A DNA stretch of 64,000 bases from Gordonia jacobaea (GCF_001186365.1 NZ_LDTZ01000015.1:248001-312000); one strand, 5' to 3'. Shown: positions 46,254-56,482, counted from the first letter of the stretch. Made by a program: numbers and translations. Notes: generated from the sequence alone by a model not told the origin.

Positions 46254-46307
46254 GCATGAACGGACGACAAGGCATGAACGGACGACAAGGCATGAACGGA
46301 CGACAGC
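46254..46307. repeat. Tandem repeat, 18 bp x 3
   Basis: Three head-to-tail copies of GCATGAACGGACGACAAG at 46254, 46272 and 46290; the first two are identical and the third differs in the last bases. In the gap upstream of the DUF3052 gene. The plus-strand frame reads MNGRQG repeats but belongs to no credible gene. Confidence 0.9.
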
Positions 46308-46343
46308 GCATTGACCAAGGGCAAGGCACGAACACCCAACCCG

Positions 46344-46973
46344 TCAGCCCGTCGGTCGTGGCGCGGTCGTGGCGGGTGTCGACGAGGCCGGTGTCGACGA
46401 GTCCGGACTCGGCTGGGGCGTCGTGGTGGCCGACGTCGCGGGCAGCGCGGGGAGGTAGGTGCGGCACACGTCGAGAACCGCTCGCCTGTCGCCGGTCCAC
46501 CGGGTCGATGCCGCGTTGAGTTGAGCCGTCTGTCGGCGGCCGATCACGTCGCCCAGCGCGCTGCTGCTACTCACGAACGATGCGACGACGGTCCCGAGGT
46601 CACCGGGAACCTCGGCTGTCTGTTTGGGCTTGACCATGTCGGTGCCCGCAATCATCGCGGCGCGGGCTTTGTCTCCGAGGTCCCCGACCTTGTCGTAGGA
46701 CTGCACATCGTTGAGCCGCGTGATGAACGCGTTGTACCCGCGCAGCATCACGACCATCGACTTCGTCGACGCCTCGCAGAGCTCTGCTCCGGCCTTCGCC
46801 GACTGCGCCTGTCGGGACGTCGACAAGTCAGAACGATAGGCCGCGGCCTCGCCCGGGGCAGGTCCCGCGCTGCCCCCGACCGCCGAACAGCCCTGCAGAG
46901 CGAACGTCGCAATTGCTGCGCCGAGCAGCATCAGACGCGTGCCCGATACACGGCACATCGCTCGTCTTGTCAT
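46344..46973 (-). CDS. Putative lipoprotein of unknown function
   Basis: 209 residues. Signal sequence [16 protein letters not shown] gives a lipobox (LQGC, Cys29). The mature part is helical with a Thr/Pro/Ser-rich tail. Two further cysteines (in ELCEAST and DVCRTYL) could form a disulfide. It sits where Rv2240c lies in M. tuberculosis. Function not known. Confidence 0.8.
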   Translation of the reverse strand: MTRRAMCRVSGTRLMLLGAAIATFALQGCSAVGGSAGPAPGEAAAYRSDLSTSRQAQSAKAGAELCEASTKSMVVMLRGYNAFITRLNDVQSYDKVGDLGDKARAAMIAGTDMVKPKQTAEVPGDLGTVVASFVSSSSALGDVIGRRQTAQLNAASTRWTGDRRAVLDVCRTYLPALPATSATTTPQPSPDSSTPASSTPATTAPRPTG

Positions 46974-47213
46974 GTCTCCCCCACGGCTGTTTCCCCGACG
47001 GCCGTTTGCCCAGATCTGGCACCAAACACCGAAACGCTACCGCAGGCGGGGTCGACGATCCGGGGCAAGACCGCCCAGACCGGTGCCAAGCGACGTGACA
47101 TGGGGCACGATATGGATGGACGACGGAGTCCGCACACCAACGCGACCCGTCGCCAAATTGTCGTCATGCCGGGCACCACCGTGCCCAGGCCAAACGAGGG
47201 AGTGGGCATCACC

Positions 47214-50060
47214 GTGACCGAAGAGGCAGCCAGCACCAACACCGGAACCACCGACGTTGGAAGCGGGACCGCAGACGCGTCGAAGAACGCGGCCGCGTCG
47301 AATCAGGTCGGCAGCCAGCAGAGCCAGCGAGTACGCGTCATCCGCGAGGGCGTGGCGTCGTATCTCCCCGACATCGACCCGGAGGAGACCAGCGAGTGGC
47401 TTGAGTCCTTCGACAAGCTCGTGGAATCCGAAGGGCCCCAACGTGCCCGGTACCTGATGCTGCGTCTCCTCGAGCGCGCGGGCGAGAAGCGGGTCGCCAT
47501 CCCATCACTGACGTCGACCGACTACGTCAACACGATTCCCACCGAGGGTGAGCCGTGGTTCCCCGGCGACGAGGACGTCGAACGTCGGTTCCGTAACTTC
47601 CTCCGCTGGAACGCCGCGATCATGGTTCACCGGGCGCAGCGGCCAGGCGTCGGAGTGGGCGGGCACATCTCCACGTATGCGTCGTCGGCAGCGCTCTACG
47701 AGGTCGGCTTCAACCACTTCTTCCGCGGCACCGACCATTCGGGCGGTGGCGACCAGATCTTCATCCAGGGCCACGCGTCGCCCGGAATCTATGCACGCGC
47801 ATTCCTCGAAGGTCGAATCAGCGCCGACCGCATGGACGGGTTCCGTCAGGAACACAGCCACGCAGGCGAGGGTGGCGGCCTGCCCTCGTACCCGCACCCA
47901 CGGTTGATGCCGGAGTTCTGGCAGTTCCCGACGGTCTCGATGGGCCTCGGACCGATGAATGCGATCTACCAGGCGCGATTCAACCACTACCTGCACGATC
48001 GAGGAATCAAGGACACCTCCGACCAGCACGTCTGGGCATTCCTCGGCGACGGCGAGATGGACGAGACAGAGTCGCGCGGATTCGCCAGCTTCGCCGCAAC
48101 AGAGGCCCTCGACAACCTGACCTTCGTCATCAACTGCAACCTGCAACGTCTCGACGGGCCGGTCCGCGGCAACGGAAAGATCATCCAAGAACTCGAGTCG
48201 TTCTTCCGTGGAGCCGGATGGAACGTCATCAAGGTGATCTGGGGTCGCGAGTGGGATGCACTGCTGCAGGCCGACCGCGACGGCGCGCTGGTCAACCTCA
48301 TGAACACCACGCCGGACGGCGACTTCCAGACCTACAAGGCCAACGACGGCGCCTTTGTTCGCGAACACTTCTTCAATCGCGATCCGCGGACCAAGGAACT
48401 CGTCAAGAACATGTCCGACGCGGAGATCTGGCGACTACGCCGCGGCGGCCACGACTACCGCAAGATCCACGCGGCATATGCCGCAGCGCTCGCACACAAG
48501 GGTCAGCCGACGGTGATCCTCGCGCACACCATCAAGGGCTACACACTGGGCAAGCACTTCGAGGGTCGCAACGCGACGCACCAGATGAAGAAGCTGACTC
48601 TCGACGACCTCAAGGCGTTCCGCGATTCCGTCCGCATCCCGGTCAGCGACGCCGAACTCGAGAAGGATCCCTACCTCCCGCCCTACTACCACCCCGGAAT
48701 GGATGCGCCGGAGATCCAGTACATGCTCGATCGGCGCAAGCAGCTCGGCGGCTTCCTCCCGACCCGCAGCTCGGCGTCGAAGGCACTCAAACCCGATCTC
48801 AGCGGCGCGATCAAAGCGACGGCCAAGGGGTCGGGCAAGCAGCAGGTCGCGACGACGATGGCACTGGTGCGCGTCTTCAAAGAACTGTTGCGCGACAAGG
48901 AGGTCGGCAAGCGGATCGTGCCGATCATCCCCGACGAGGCGCGCACATTCGGCATGGACTCCTGGTTCCCGACGCTCAAGATCTACAACCGCAACGGGCA
49001 GCTCTACACCTCGGTCGACGCCGAGTTGATGCTCGCGTACAAGGAGAGCGCGCAGGGACAGATTCTCCATGAGGGCATCAATGAGGCCGGATCGGCGGGT
49101 TCGTTCACCGCAGTCGGCACGTCGTACGCCACCCACGGCGAACCGATGATTCCGCTCTACATCTTCTATTCGATGTTCGGCTTCCAGCGCACCGGCGACA
49201 GTTTCTGGGCTGCGGCAGACCAGATGGCACGCGGGTTCGTGATCGGGGCGACGGCGGGCCGCACCACGCTGACAGGCGAAGGTCTCCAGCACGCCGACGG
49301 CCACTCGCCACTGCTCGCAGCGACCAACCCCGCGGTGGTGTCCTACGACCCCGCGTTCGCATACGAACTCGCACACATCATCCAGGACGGGCTTCGTCGC
49401 ATGTACGGCGACGAGCCGGAGAACGTCTACTACTACCTCACCGTCTACAACGAGCCGATCAGCCAGCCCGCACAGCCGGAGAACCTCGACGTCGCCGGCG
49501 TGCTCAAGGGCATGTATCTCTACCAGCAGGCCCCGTCGAACAAGGAGCTCTACGCCAACATCCTCGTCTCCGGCGTGACGATGCCCGACGCACTCAAGGC
49601 CGCGGCGATGCTCGCCGACGACTGGAACGTCGGGGCCAACGTCTACTCGGTCACCTCGTGGAACGAACTGGCTCGTGACGGCATCGCGTTCGACCGCGCC
49701 GCCGTACGGGAACCAGGTGTGACGCACCCCCAGCCGTACGTGACCGAGGTGCTCGCGCAGACCTACGGCCCGTCGATAGCGGTCAGCGACTACATGCGTG
49801 GAGTACAGGAACAGATCCGCGCATACGTGCCCGGGACATACCTGACCCTCGGCACGGACGGATTCGGGTTCTCCGACACGCGTCCCGCTGCGCGTCGAGT
49901 ATTCAACGTCGACGCCGAGTCGATCGTCGTCGCGACACTTGTCGGCTTGGCACGCGACGGCAACATCCCCTTCACCACCGCGGCTCAAGCGGCGGAGAAG
50001 TATCGGATCACCGACGTCAACGCCGCCGAGGTGTCCTACGCCGATACCGGCAGCGCGTAG
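47214..50060 (+). CDS. aceE: Pyruvate dehydrogenase E1 (homodimeric type)
   Basis: Thiamine-diphosphate enzyme that decarboxylates pyruvate and reductively acetylates the E2 lipoyl domain. 948 residues. Landmarks: [68 protein letters not shown] ThDP motif ([10 protein letters not shown] with the later [12 protein letters not shown]), [15 protein letters not shown], and the C-terminal [16 protein letters not shown]. The frame is open far upstream; GTG 47214 (VTEEAASTN) was chosen because the upstream part is unlike the family, with ATG 47166 as an alternative. Works with DlaT at the window start. Position equals Rv2241. Confidence 0.95.
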   Translation: MTEEAASTNTGTTDVGSGTADASKNAAASNQVGSQQSQRVRVIREGVASYLPDIDPEETSEWLESFDKLVESEGPQRARYLMLRLLERAGEKRVAIPSLTSTDYVNTIPTEGEPWFPGDEDVERRFRNFLRWNAAIMVHRAQRPGVGVGGHISTYASSAALYEVGFNHFFRGTDHSGGGDQIFIQGHASPGIYARAFLEGRISADRMDGFRQEHSHAGEGGGLPSYPHPRLMPEFWQFPTVSMGLGPMNAIYQARFNHYLHDRGIKDTSDQHVWAFLGDGEMDETESRGFASFAATEALDNLTFVINCNLQRLDGPVRGNGKIIQELESFFRGAGWNVIKVIWGREWDALLQADRDGALVNLMNTTPDGDFQTYKANDGAFVREHFFNRDPRTKELVKNMSDAEIWRLRRGGHDYRKIHAAYAAALAHKGQPTVILAHTIKGYTLGKHFEGRNATHQMKKLTLDDLKAFRDSVRIPVSDAELEKDPYLPPYYHPGMDAPEIQYMLDRRKQLGGFLPTRSSASKALKPDLSGAIKATAKGSGKQQVATTMALVRVFKELLRDKEVGKRIVPIIPDEARTFGMDSWFPTLKIYNRNGQLYTSVDAELMLAYKESAQGQILHEGINEAGSAGSFTAVGTSYATHGEPMIPLYIFYSMFGFQRTGDSFWAAADQMARGFVIGATAGRTTLTGEGLQHADGHSPLLAATNPAVVSYDPAFAYELAHIIQDGLRRMYGDEPENVYYYLTVYNEPISQPAQPENLDVAGVLKGMYLYQQAPSNKELYANILVSGVTMPDALKAAAMLADDWNVGANVYSVTSWNELARDGIAFDRAAVREPGVTHPQPYVTEVLAQTYGPSIAVSDYMRGVQEQIRAYVPGTYLTLGTDGFGFSDTRPAARRVFNVDAESIVVATLVGLARDGNIPFTTAAQAAEKYRITDVNAAEVSYADTGSA

Positions 50061-50067
50061 GGACGTC

Positions 50068-50138
50068 GGGTCCGTCGACTCAGGGTCCGTCCGCTAATCG
50101 GGACCCTGAGCTAGTCGGACCATGCCCTAGTCGGACCC
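50068..50138. repeat. Phased array of five GGGTCCG-type heptamers upstream of mabR
   Basis: GGGTCCG at 50068 and 50083, then its inverse in GGGACCC (50100), CGGACCA (50116) and CGGACCC (50132), spaced 15 to 17 bp apart. Inside it CTCAGGGTCC (50079-50088) and GGACCCTGAG (50101-50110) form a perfect 10-bp stem with a 12-nt loop. It lies between aceE and mabR and could be a terminator, a binding array for the regulator, or both. Confidence 0.75.
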
Positions 50139-50169
50139 TGAGCGCATCGAGCCCGACTACATTGAGGAT

Positions 50170-51435
50170 GTGTCCGAGCCCAACATGACGCCCCCGCCCG
50201 TCGACGTCTTCGGCGCGCGGGGCGCTCATGTGCCCGCACCGGCAACCGTCCACGATGCATTGCCCGACACTCTGCTGCGCCGCGTCAAGCAGTACAGCGG
50301 ACGACTCGCGACCGAGGCCGTGCATTCGATGGCCGATCAGCTGCCGTACTTCTCCGACCTCGACGCGGCGCAGCGCGCGAGTGTGCAGTTGGTCGTCCAG
50401 ACCGCCGTGGTGAATTTCGTGGAGTGGATTCAAGATCCCGAGGGCAACGTCAAGTTCACGGTCCAGGCGTTCCAGGTGGTTCCGCAAGATCTCGCACGAC
50501 GCATCTCGCTGCTGCAGACGGTCGAGATGGTTCGCGTCGCCATGGAGTTCTTCGAGAAGTGGCTACCGTTGCTCGCGCGCAACGACACACAGCTGCGCGC
50601 CCTCACCGAATCGGTGCTGCGCTACGGCCGCGAGATCGGATTCGCGGCGGCATCGATCTACGCGTCAGCCGCGGAATCGCGCGGAGCCTGGGATTCGCGA
50701 CTCGAAGCCCTCGTCGTCGACGCCGTGGTCCGCGGCGACAGCGGGCCGCAGTTGATGTCGCGCGCTGCAGCCCTGAACTGGGACTCTGATGCGCCTGCGA
50801 CCGTGATCATCGGGGCGCCGCCGCCCGAACAGAACGTGTCGGTGCCCCTCGCCATCCACAACACGGCCAAACAGCATGATCGCGCAGCGCTGTCGGTCGT
50901 ACAGGGCTCGACGCTCGTGGCCATCGTCAGCGGCCCGATCGTCACGAGCGACGCTTTCAGCGCCGCGCTGCTCAATCACTTCGCCGATGCTCCCGTGGTC
51001 ATCGGACCGACGATGCCCAATCTGACCGCCGCGCATACGAGCGCCAATGAGGCGATGGCCGCGATGGCTGCCGTCGACGGCTGGCCGAATGCCCCACGTC
51101 CGGTGCACAGCGTCGAATTGCTCCCCGAACGCGCCCTCAACGGAGACCAGTCGGCAATCACTGCACTCATCGACACACTCGTTCGACCTCTCGCCAAGGG
51201 TGGTCCGACTTTGGCGACGACGCTCGAGACCTATCTCGACACCGGAGGGTCCGTTGAGGCGTGCGCACGCGAACTGTTCATTCATCCAAATACTGTTCGG
51301 TATCGCCTGAAGAAGATCGCCGAACTGACAGGACGTGACCCAACACACTCCCGTGATGGCTATGTCCTACGAATCGCCGCGACAGTAGGTCGTTTGACAC
51401 ACTTCAGGAACGAATCATCGTCACGAGCCACATGA
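50170..51435 (+). CDS. mabR: PucR/CdaR-type transcriptional regulator of fatty acid synthesis (MabR)
   Basis: 421 residues with the MabR/FasR layout: an N-terminal helical domain (TLLRRVKQYSGRLATEAVHSM) and a C-terminal CdaR/PucR HTH (LETYLDTGGSVEACARELFIHPNTVRYRLKKIAELTGRDP). M. tuberculosis Rv2242 (MabR) sits at this place and activates or represses the fabD-acpM-kasA-kasB-accD6 operon; Streptomyces FasR is similar. The stop of aceE is 109 bp upstream. GTG start. Confidence 0.93.
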   Translation: MSEPNMTPPPVDVFGARGAHVPAPATVHDALPDTLLRRVKQYSGRLATEAVHSMADQLPYFSDLDAAQRASVQLVVQTAVVNFVEWIQDPEGNVKFTVQAFQVVPQDLARRISLLQTVEMVRVAMEFFEKWLPLLARNDTQLRALTESVLRYGREIGFAAASIYASAAESRGAWDSRLEALVVDAVVRGDSGPQLMSRAAALNWDSDAPATVIIGAPPPEQNVSVPLAIHNTAKQHDRAALSVVQGSTLVAIVSGPIVTSDAFSAALLNHFADAPVVIGPTMPNLTAAHTSANEAMAAMAAVDGWPNAPRPVHSVELLPERALNGDQSAITALIDTLVRPLAKGGPTLATTLETYLDTGGSVEACARELFIHPNTVRYRLKKIAELTGRDPTHSRDGYVLRIAATVGRLTHFRNESSSRAT

Positions 51436-51514
51436 GAAACACTGTTAACAGGACCCCCGTACCGTTTTCCCAGGCAGACGCTTTATGGGCACATTTGTGT
51501 AACGAATCTCAGAG

Positions 51515-51546
51515 TGGTGACGATGGGGTAGCCACTGAGGTCACCA
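51515..51546. promoter_or_regulatory. Palindromes in the fabD leader
   Basis: TGGTGAC (51515-51521) and GTCACCA (51540-51546) are perfect inverted arms. An overlapping set, CTCAG-A-GTGG with CCACTGAG, can form a competing stem. They lie 85 to 115 bp before the fabD start, where a MabR-like regulator would act. A TTTTGT/ACAAAA palindrome as remembered for mycobacterial MabR was not found intact, though ATTTGTG and CACAAAA occur nearby (51493, 51559). Confidence 0.45.
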
Positions 51547-51630
51547 TTGTAGGAACTCCACAAAAACTCTCGTGAAGGTTCATCGACCTCAACACCCACA
51601 ATTTCGTGCCAGAGGGTGTTCTCTGGTCAC

Positions 51631-52527
51631 GTGCTTTCCTTGCTAGCGCCCGGACAGGGCTCACAGACACCCGGCATGCTCGCTCCATGGCTAGAGCTTC
51701 CCGGCGCGCGTGACCAGCTGGCCATCTGGTCCAAACTCGCGGGACTCGACCTCGAACGGCTCGGGACGACCGCCACCGCGGACGAGATAACCGACACCGC
51801 GATCACCCAGCCGCTTGTCGTGGCGAGTGCGCTGCTGTCGTTCAACGAGTACGCCAAGAACCACGAGCTGCCCGCTGATGCCGTCGTTGCGGGCCACTCG
51901 GTCGGCGAGCTGACCGCGGCAGCCATCACCGGTGTCATCAGCTTCGACGAGGCTGTCACGCTCGCAGCTGTACGAGGCGCTCAGATGGCCAAGGCATGCT
52001 CACTGCAGCCGACAACGATGGCCGCTGTCCTCGGAGGCGACGAGCAGGAAGTCCTCGCACGTCTCGACGAGCTCGACCTTGTCCCCGCGAACCGCAACGC
52101 CGTGGGCCAGATCGTCGCTGCCGGCGACGTCGAGGCCATCGACGAGCTGATCGCCAATCCACCCGAGAAGGCACGCACCCGCAAGCTGGCTGTCGCGGGC
52201 GCCTTCCACACGCGCTTCATGGCACCGGCACGCGACGCCGTCGCCCAGGCGGCCGCGTCGATCACACCCGCCGACCCCACGCGCACGTTGCTGTCCAACT
52301 CCGACGGCCAGCCCGTCACGACGGGCACCGAAGCGTTGAGCAAGCTCGTCGAGCAGGTGACCTCGCCGGTACGCTGGGATCTCTGCTCGGCCTACATGCG
52401 CGACGCGGGCACCGACAGCATCATCGAGCTGACACCGGCCGGGACTCTGGTCGGAATCGCCAAACGCGAACTGAAGGGCGTCGGGTCGGTGGCCCTCAAG
52501 GTCCCCGCCGACATCGAAAAGATCTGA
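51631..52527 (+). CDS. fabD: Malonyl-CoA:ACP transacylase
   Basis: Loads malonyl units from CoA onto AcpM for FAS-II. 298 residues. LLAPGQGSQTPGM at the N-terminus, the nucleophile in VAGHSVGELTAA (GHSxG), the arginine in AAVRGAQMAKAC, and His in GVAGAFHTRFM (AFHT) are all present. GTG at 51631 (VLSLLAPG) is preferred over the GTG at 51616 because homologues begin right before LLAPGQG. First gene of the fatty acid operon. Confidence 0.95.
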   Translation: MLSLLAPGQGSQTPGMLAPWLELPGARDQLAIWSKLAGLDLERLGTTATADEITDTAITQPLVVASALLSFNEYAKNHELPADAVVAGHSVGELTAAAITGVISFDEAVTLAAVRGAQMAKACSLQPTTMAAVLGGDEQEVLARLDELDLVPANRNAVGQIVAAGDVEAIDELIANPPEKARTRKLAVAGAFHTRFMAPARDAVAQAAASITPADPTRTLLSNSDGQPVTTGTEALSKLVEQVTSPVRWDLCSAYMRDAGTDSIIELTPAGTLVGIAKRELKGVGSVALKVPADIEKI

Positions 52528-52674
52528 CCGCGAAGGTCGACAGGCTTGGATAGCGGTCGCGCTCATCCGCGACCCCCGGAAACCGGATGAACCGGTTGTC
52601 CAAACATCAGTGAGCACTACGTGCCCGCGATGTTCCGGAGTTCACATTCACAGCACAACGAAGGGAACCACACA

Positions 52675-52986
52675 GTGGCTGCCACCCAGGAACAACTCAT
52701 CGCCGGCATCGCCGAGATCATCGAAGAGGTCACCGGCATCGAGCCGTCCGAGGTGACCATGGAGAAGTCGTTCGTCGACGACCTCGACATCGACTCGCTG
52801 TCGATGGTGGAAATCGCAGTGCAGACCGAGGACAAGTACGGCGTCAAGATCCCCGACGAGGACCTCGCCGGACTGCGCACCGTCGGCGACGCCGTCTCCT
52901 ACATCCAGAAGCTCGAAGCTGAGAACCCCGAGGCCGCGGCCGCGATCCAGGCACAGGTCGCGTCCGATCAGAAAGCCGGCTCGTGA
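52675..52986 (+). CDS. acpM: Meromycolate-type acyl carrier protein
   Basis: 103 residues, longer than the usual 80 because of a C-terminal extension (about 20 residues after SYIQKLE), as in AcpM. The phosphopantetheine serine is in [15 protein letters not shown] at 52675 with GAAGGGAACC upstream; upstream in-frame codons lack similarity. It overlaps kasA by 4 nt (GTGA). Confidence 0.95.
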   Translation: MAATQEQLIAGIAEIIEEVTGIEPSEVTMEKSFVDDLDIDSLSMVEIAVQTEDKYGVKIPDEDLAGLRTVGDAVSYIQKLEAENPEAAAAIQAQVASDQKAGS

Positions 52987-54254
52987 CCCCATCGCTACGC
53001 GATTACTCCACGCTGGGGGGCAACTTCCCCAGCGTGGTGGTCACGTCGATGGTCGCTTCGACCTCCCTCGGTGAGGACCTCGATTCGACCTGGAAGGGTC
53101 TTCTCGCAGGCGAAACCGGCATTCGTGAGCTGACCGACGACTTCGTCACGAAGTACGGTGAGCTCCCCTGCCGCGTCGGTGGCCGCATGGTCAAAGACCC
53201 CGCAGAAGAGGTGACCCGCATCGAGGCACGCCGCATGGCGTACGTCGAGCGCGTCGCCCACGTCATGAGCAAGCGCCTCTGGGCGCAGGCAGGCGAGCCC
53301 GAGGTCGATCCCGACCGGTTGGCCGTTGTCATCGGCACCGGACAGGGTGGCGGCGACGCGATGGTCGACGCCGTCAAGGCAATCGAGGAGTCGGGCAACT
53401 ACCGCAAGGTGTCGCCGCTGGCCGTCTCGATGGCCATGCCCAACGGCCCCGCAGCGGTCGTCGGACTGAACATCGGTGCCCGTGCGGGCGTCATCACCCC
53501 GGTCTCGGCGTGCTCGTCGGGCGCTGAGGCGATCGCCCACGCATGGCGACACATCGTGCTCGGCGACGCCGACATGGTGGTCGCCGGCGGCGTCGAAGGA
53601 CACATCGACGCGATTCCGATCGCGGCGTTCTCGATGATGCGTGCCATGAGCACCCGCAACGACGACCCGGCAGGCGCTTCGCGCCCGTTCGACAAGGATC
53701 GTGACGGCTTCGTCTTCGGCGAGGCCGCGGCGATGCTGATCGTCGAACGCGAAGACCACGCCAAAGCACGCGGCGCGCATATCCACGCACGCATCCTCGG
53801 TGCGGGCATCACGTCGGACGGCTTCCATCTGGTCGCACCTGATCCCAGTGGTCAGGGCAACTCGCGGGCCATGACCCGCGCGATCCAGACGGCAGGCCTG
53901 CAGCCCTCCGACATCACCCACATCAACGCTCACGCCACCTCGACCCCCATCGGCGACACCGCCGAGGCAGCGGGTATCGCGGCGGCGGTCGGCACTCACG
54001 CCGCCATCTACGCACCCAAGTCCGCTCTCGGTCACTCGATCGGCGCGGTCGGTGCGCTCGAGTCGGTGCTGACCATCAAGAGCGTCGAAGAGGGCGTGAT
54101 CCCGCCGACGCTGAATCTGGAGAACCTCGACCCCGAGTGCGGCGACATCGACGTCGTACACGGCGAGTCGCGGTATGGGCAGATCGACTACGCCCTGAAC
54201 AACTCGTTCGGATTCGGTGGACACAACGTGGCGCTGGCCATCGGGCGCTACTGA
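52983..54254 (+). CDS. kasA: 3-oxoacyl-ACP synthase II (KasA)
   Basis: Elongating condensing enzyme of FAS-II. 423 residues. Catalytic triad: Cys in [13 protein letters not shown], His in [14 protein letters not shown] and His in [11 protein letters not shown]; the KasA-like start [33 protein letters not shown] is conserved. GTG start overlapping acpM. Mycobacteria carry a second copy, kasB, next; here accD6 follows after a long hairpin, so a single KAS is encoded at this locus. Confidence 0.95.
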   Translation: MTPSLRDYSTLGGNFPSVVVTSMVASTSLGEDLDSTWKGLLAGETGIRELTDDFVTKYGELPCRVGGRMVKDPAEEVTRIEARRMAYVERVAHVMSKRLWAQAGEPEVDPDRLAVVIGTGQGGGDAMVDAVKAIEESGNYRKVSPLAVSMAMPNGPAAVVGLNIGARAGVITPVSACSSGAEAIAHAWRHIVLGDADMVVAGGVEGHIDAIPIAAFSMMRAMSTRNDDPAGASRPFDKDRDGFVFGEAAAMLIVEREDHAKARGAHIHARILGAGITSDGFHLVAPDPSGQGNSRAMTRAIQTAGLQPSDITHINAHATSTPIGDTAEAAGIAAAVGTHAAIYAPKSALGHSIGAVGALESVLTIKSVEEGVIPPTLNLENLDPECGDIDVVHGESRYGQIDYALNNSFGFGGHNVALAIGRY

Positions 54255-54285
54255 GCCGCAACCCGACTGGGCCGGTTTCGACCGA

Positions 54286-54340
54286 CCGCGACGTCGACGA
54301 CTCCGATGTTCTCCATGACATCGGATCGTCGACGTCGCGG
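54286..54340 (+). promoter_or_regulatory. Strong hairpin between kasA and accD6
   Basis: A 23-bp stem (54286-54309 with 54318-54340) with a single bulged C at 54301 and an 8-nt loop TCTCCATG. It starts 32 nt after the kasA stop and ends 51 nt before the accD6 start. No T-tract follows. Plausible as an attenuator, an mRNA-processing or stability element, or a terminator. Confidence 0.75.
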
Positions 54341-54391
54341 CCAGCGGCATCACACCGCGCCAACTCGCACCGCAGCAGTAGGAGGACAGCG

Positions 54392-55843
54392 ATGACCACA
54401 ATGGCCCCCGTCACCGGCCACGAGGACTCGGTCGATCCCCGCGATCCGCTACTGCGGTTGACCAACTTCTTCGACGAGGGCACGGTCACTCTCCTCCACC
54501 CGCGTGATTCCTCGGGTGTGCAGGCAGCGATCGGACTCGTCCACGGCGTGCGCACCGTCGCCTACTGCACAGACGGCACCGTCATGGGCGGCGCGATGGG
54601 CATCGTCGGATGCGCACACATCGTCAACGCCATCGACACCGCGATCGCCGAACAGGCCCCGGTCGTCGGAATCTGGCACTCGGGCGGAGCCCGCCTCGCC
54701 GAAGGCGTCGAAGCACTCCACGCCGTCGGCGGAGTGTTCGAAGCGATGGTCAGGGCGTCCGGCTACATCCCGCAGATCTCCGTGGTCGTCGGCTTCGCCG
54801 CAGGTGGCGCAGCGTACGGGCCAGCACTGACCGACGTCGTGATCATGGCGCCCGCCGGACGTGTCTTCGTGACCGGTCCCGACGTCGTCCGCAGCGTGAC
54901 CGGCGAATCCGTCGACATGGAGTCGCTCGGTGGGCCCCACACCCACGGCAAGAAATCCGGCGTCAGCCACATCACCGCCGACTCCGAGCCCGACGCGTAC
55001 TGGCGCGCACGACGACTCGTCTCGACGTTCGGCAAGCAAGGCCATTTCAACCGCGAGCAGGCCGAGGCAGGCGACTCGGACCTACAGGCACTGCTGCCCG
55101 AATCACCACGACGCGCCTACGACGTACACCCCATCGTCGCGAAGCTCCTCGACACACAGCTCGCCGCCGACGGCGAGACCGAGGTCTCGAGTTTTGAAGA
55201 GCTGCAAGCGAAGTGGGCCCCGAACATCGTCGTCGGCTTCGGCCGACTCTCCGGCCGCAGCGTCGGCGTCGTCGCCAACAACCCACTGCGCATGGGCGGC
55301 TGCCTGAACTCCGAGAGCGCCGAGAAGGCCGCCCGATTCGTGCGCCTCTGCGACGCCTTCGGCATCCCACTCATCGTCGTCACCGACGTCCCCGGCTACC
55401 TGCCCGGCGTCGACCAGGAGTGGAACGGCGTTGTTCGACGCGGCGCAAAACTGTTGCACGCCTTCGCCGAATGCACCGTCCCACGTGTGACGCTGGTGAC
55501 CCGCAAGATCTACGGCGGCGCCTACATCGCGATGAACTCACGCTCACTCGGCGCGACGGCCGTATTCGCCTGGCCCGGCTCAGAAGTCGCCGTCATGGGC
55601 GCCAAGGCCGCCGTCGGCATCCTCCACAAGAAGGCACTCGCCGCCGCGCCCGAAGACGAACGCGACGCACTCCACGATCGCCTCGCCGTCGAGCACGAAC
55701 AGATCGCTGGCGGACTCGACCGTGCACAGTCGATCGGCGTCGTCGACGAGGTCATCGACCCCGCCAAAACCCGCAGCATCATCGCCGAAGCACTCGCGTC
55801 AGCCCCCGCGCGGCGCGGCAGGCACAAGAACATACCGCTGTGA
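54392..55843 (+). CDS. accD6: Acyl-CoA carboxylase beta subunit (AccD6, carboxyltransferase)
   Basis: Transfers carboxyl groups to acetyl-CoA to make malonyl-CoA for FAS-II. 483 residues with the two crotonase-like carboxyltransferase halves: VVGIWHSGGARLAEGVEALHA and GFAAGGAAYGPALTDVVIM, then MGGCLNSESAEKAARFVRLCDAFGIPLIVVTDVPGYLPG, and IYGGAYIAMNSRSLGATAVFAWP. The biotin-carrying alpha subunit is not here. ATG with AGGAGGACAGCG upstream. Position equals Rv2247. Confidence 0.95.
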   Translation: MTTMAPVTGHEDSVDPRDPLLRLTNFFDEGTVTLLHPRDSSGVQAAIGLVHGVRTVAYCTDGTVMGGAMGIVGCAHIVNAIDTAIAEQAPVVGIWHSGGARLAEGVEALHAVGGVFEAMVRASGYIPQISVVVGFAAGGAAYGPALTDVVIMAPAGRVFVTGPDVVRSVTGESVDMESLGGPHTHGKKSGVSHITADSEPDAYWRARRLVSTFGKQGHFNREQAEAGDSDLQALLPESPRRAYDVHPIVAKLLDTQLAADGETEVSSFEELQAKWAPNIVVGFGRLSGRSVGVVANNPLRMGGCLNSESAEKAARFVRLCDAFGIPLIVVTDVPGYLPGVDQEWNGVVRRGAKLLHAFAECTVPRVTLVTRKIYGGAYIAMNSRSLGATAVFAWPGSEVAVMGAKAAVGILHKKALAAAPEDERDALHDRLAVEHEQIAGGLDRAQSIGVVDEVIDPAKTRSIIAEALASAPARRGRHKNIPL

Positions 55844-55879
55844 TCTGCGGCGACTCCGTCGCCAAACCCAGACCGACAC

Positions 55880-55915
55880 GATTCGGCCCCGGCAGTATTC
55901 TGCCGGGGCCGAATC
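55880..55915. terminator. Bidirectional terminator after accD6
   Basis: Perfect 16-bp stem GATTCGGCCCCGGCAG / CTGCCGGGGCCGAATC with loop TATT, between convergent accD6 and the DUF3145 gene. Confidence 0.85.
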
Positions 55916-55963
55916 AGTGTGTCGGGTCGGTGATCGGAGGTTGGTCACCAACTCCGATGTGGT

Positions 55964-56482
55964 TCAACCGACGCGTTGCGTCAGCCAGGTCACCTCGGCG
56001 CCCGCGCCGCCCATGCGGTACGCCTCGAGGGCGTCGTCCCAGGCCGTACCGAGCGCGGCTTCGAGTTCGCCTGCGAGTCCAGCGCTGTCCGGCTGAGCCT
56101 CGATCAGGGAGCGCAGTTGCATCTCGCCGATGATCACGTCGCCGTTGGCGCTCGTCGATCCGCGCCACAAGCCAAGTCCCGGAACATAGCTGAACCGCTC
56201 ACCGTCGACGCCCTCGCTGGCATTCTCGGTCACCTCGAAGCGCAGCGACGACCATTCGCGCAGCGCATTCGCCAGCCGCGCAGCAGTACCTACCGGACCT
56301 GTCCAATCAACAGTTGCCCGTTGCATGCCGGGTTCGGCATCCTGGGCGGACCACTTCAGGTTGGCCCGCGCATTAAGGGTCGACGACAGAGCCCACTCCA
56401 CATGCGGGCACAGCGCAGCCTGCGCTGAGTGGATGTACACCACTCCGGTCGTCATGTCCGCAAACTGATTCAGGTTGCGCAC
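55964..56482 (-). CDS. DUF3145 protein
   Basis: 172 residues of the actinobacterial DUF3145 family: RNLNQFADMTTGVVYIHSAQAALCPHVEWALSSTL, TVDWTGPVGTAARLANALREW, and a GEMQLRSLIE region. GTG 56482 is supported by a textbook ribosome site GGAGGTGA 5 nt upstream, so the longer frame is rejected. No function is known. Converges on accD6 across a terminator. Confidence 0.9.
   Translation of the reverse strand: MRNLNQFADMTTGVVYIHSAQAALCPHVEWALSSTLNARANLKWSAQDAEPGMQRATVDWTGPVGTAARLANALREWSSLRFEVTENASEGVDGERFSYVPGLGLWRGSTSANGDVIIGEMQLRSLIEAQPDSAGLAGELEAALGTAWDDALEAYRMGGAGAEVTWLTQRVG

Noticed and set aside
46254..46330. Repeat peptide gene (MNGRQG units)
   Set aside because: The frame has no ribosome site or domain and merges into the unrelated open frame before aceE.
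48435..49988. 517-codon minus-strand open frame opposite aceE
   Set aside because: Shadow of aceE with no recognisable domain.
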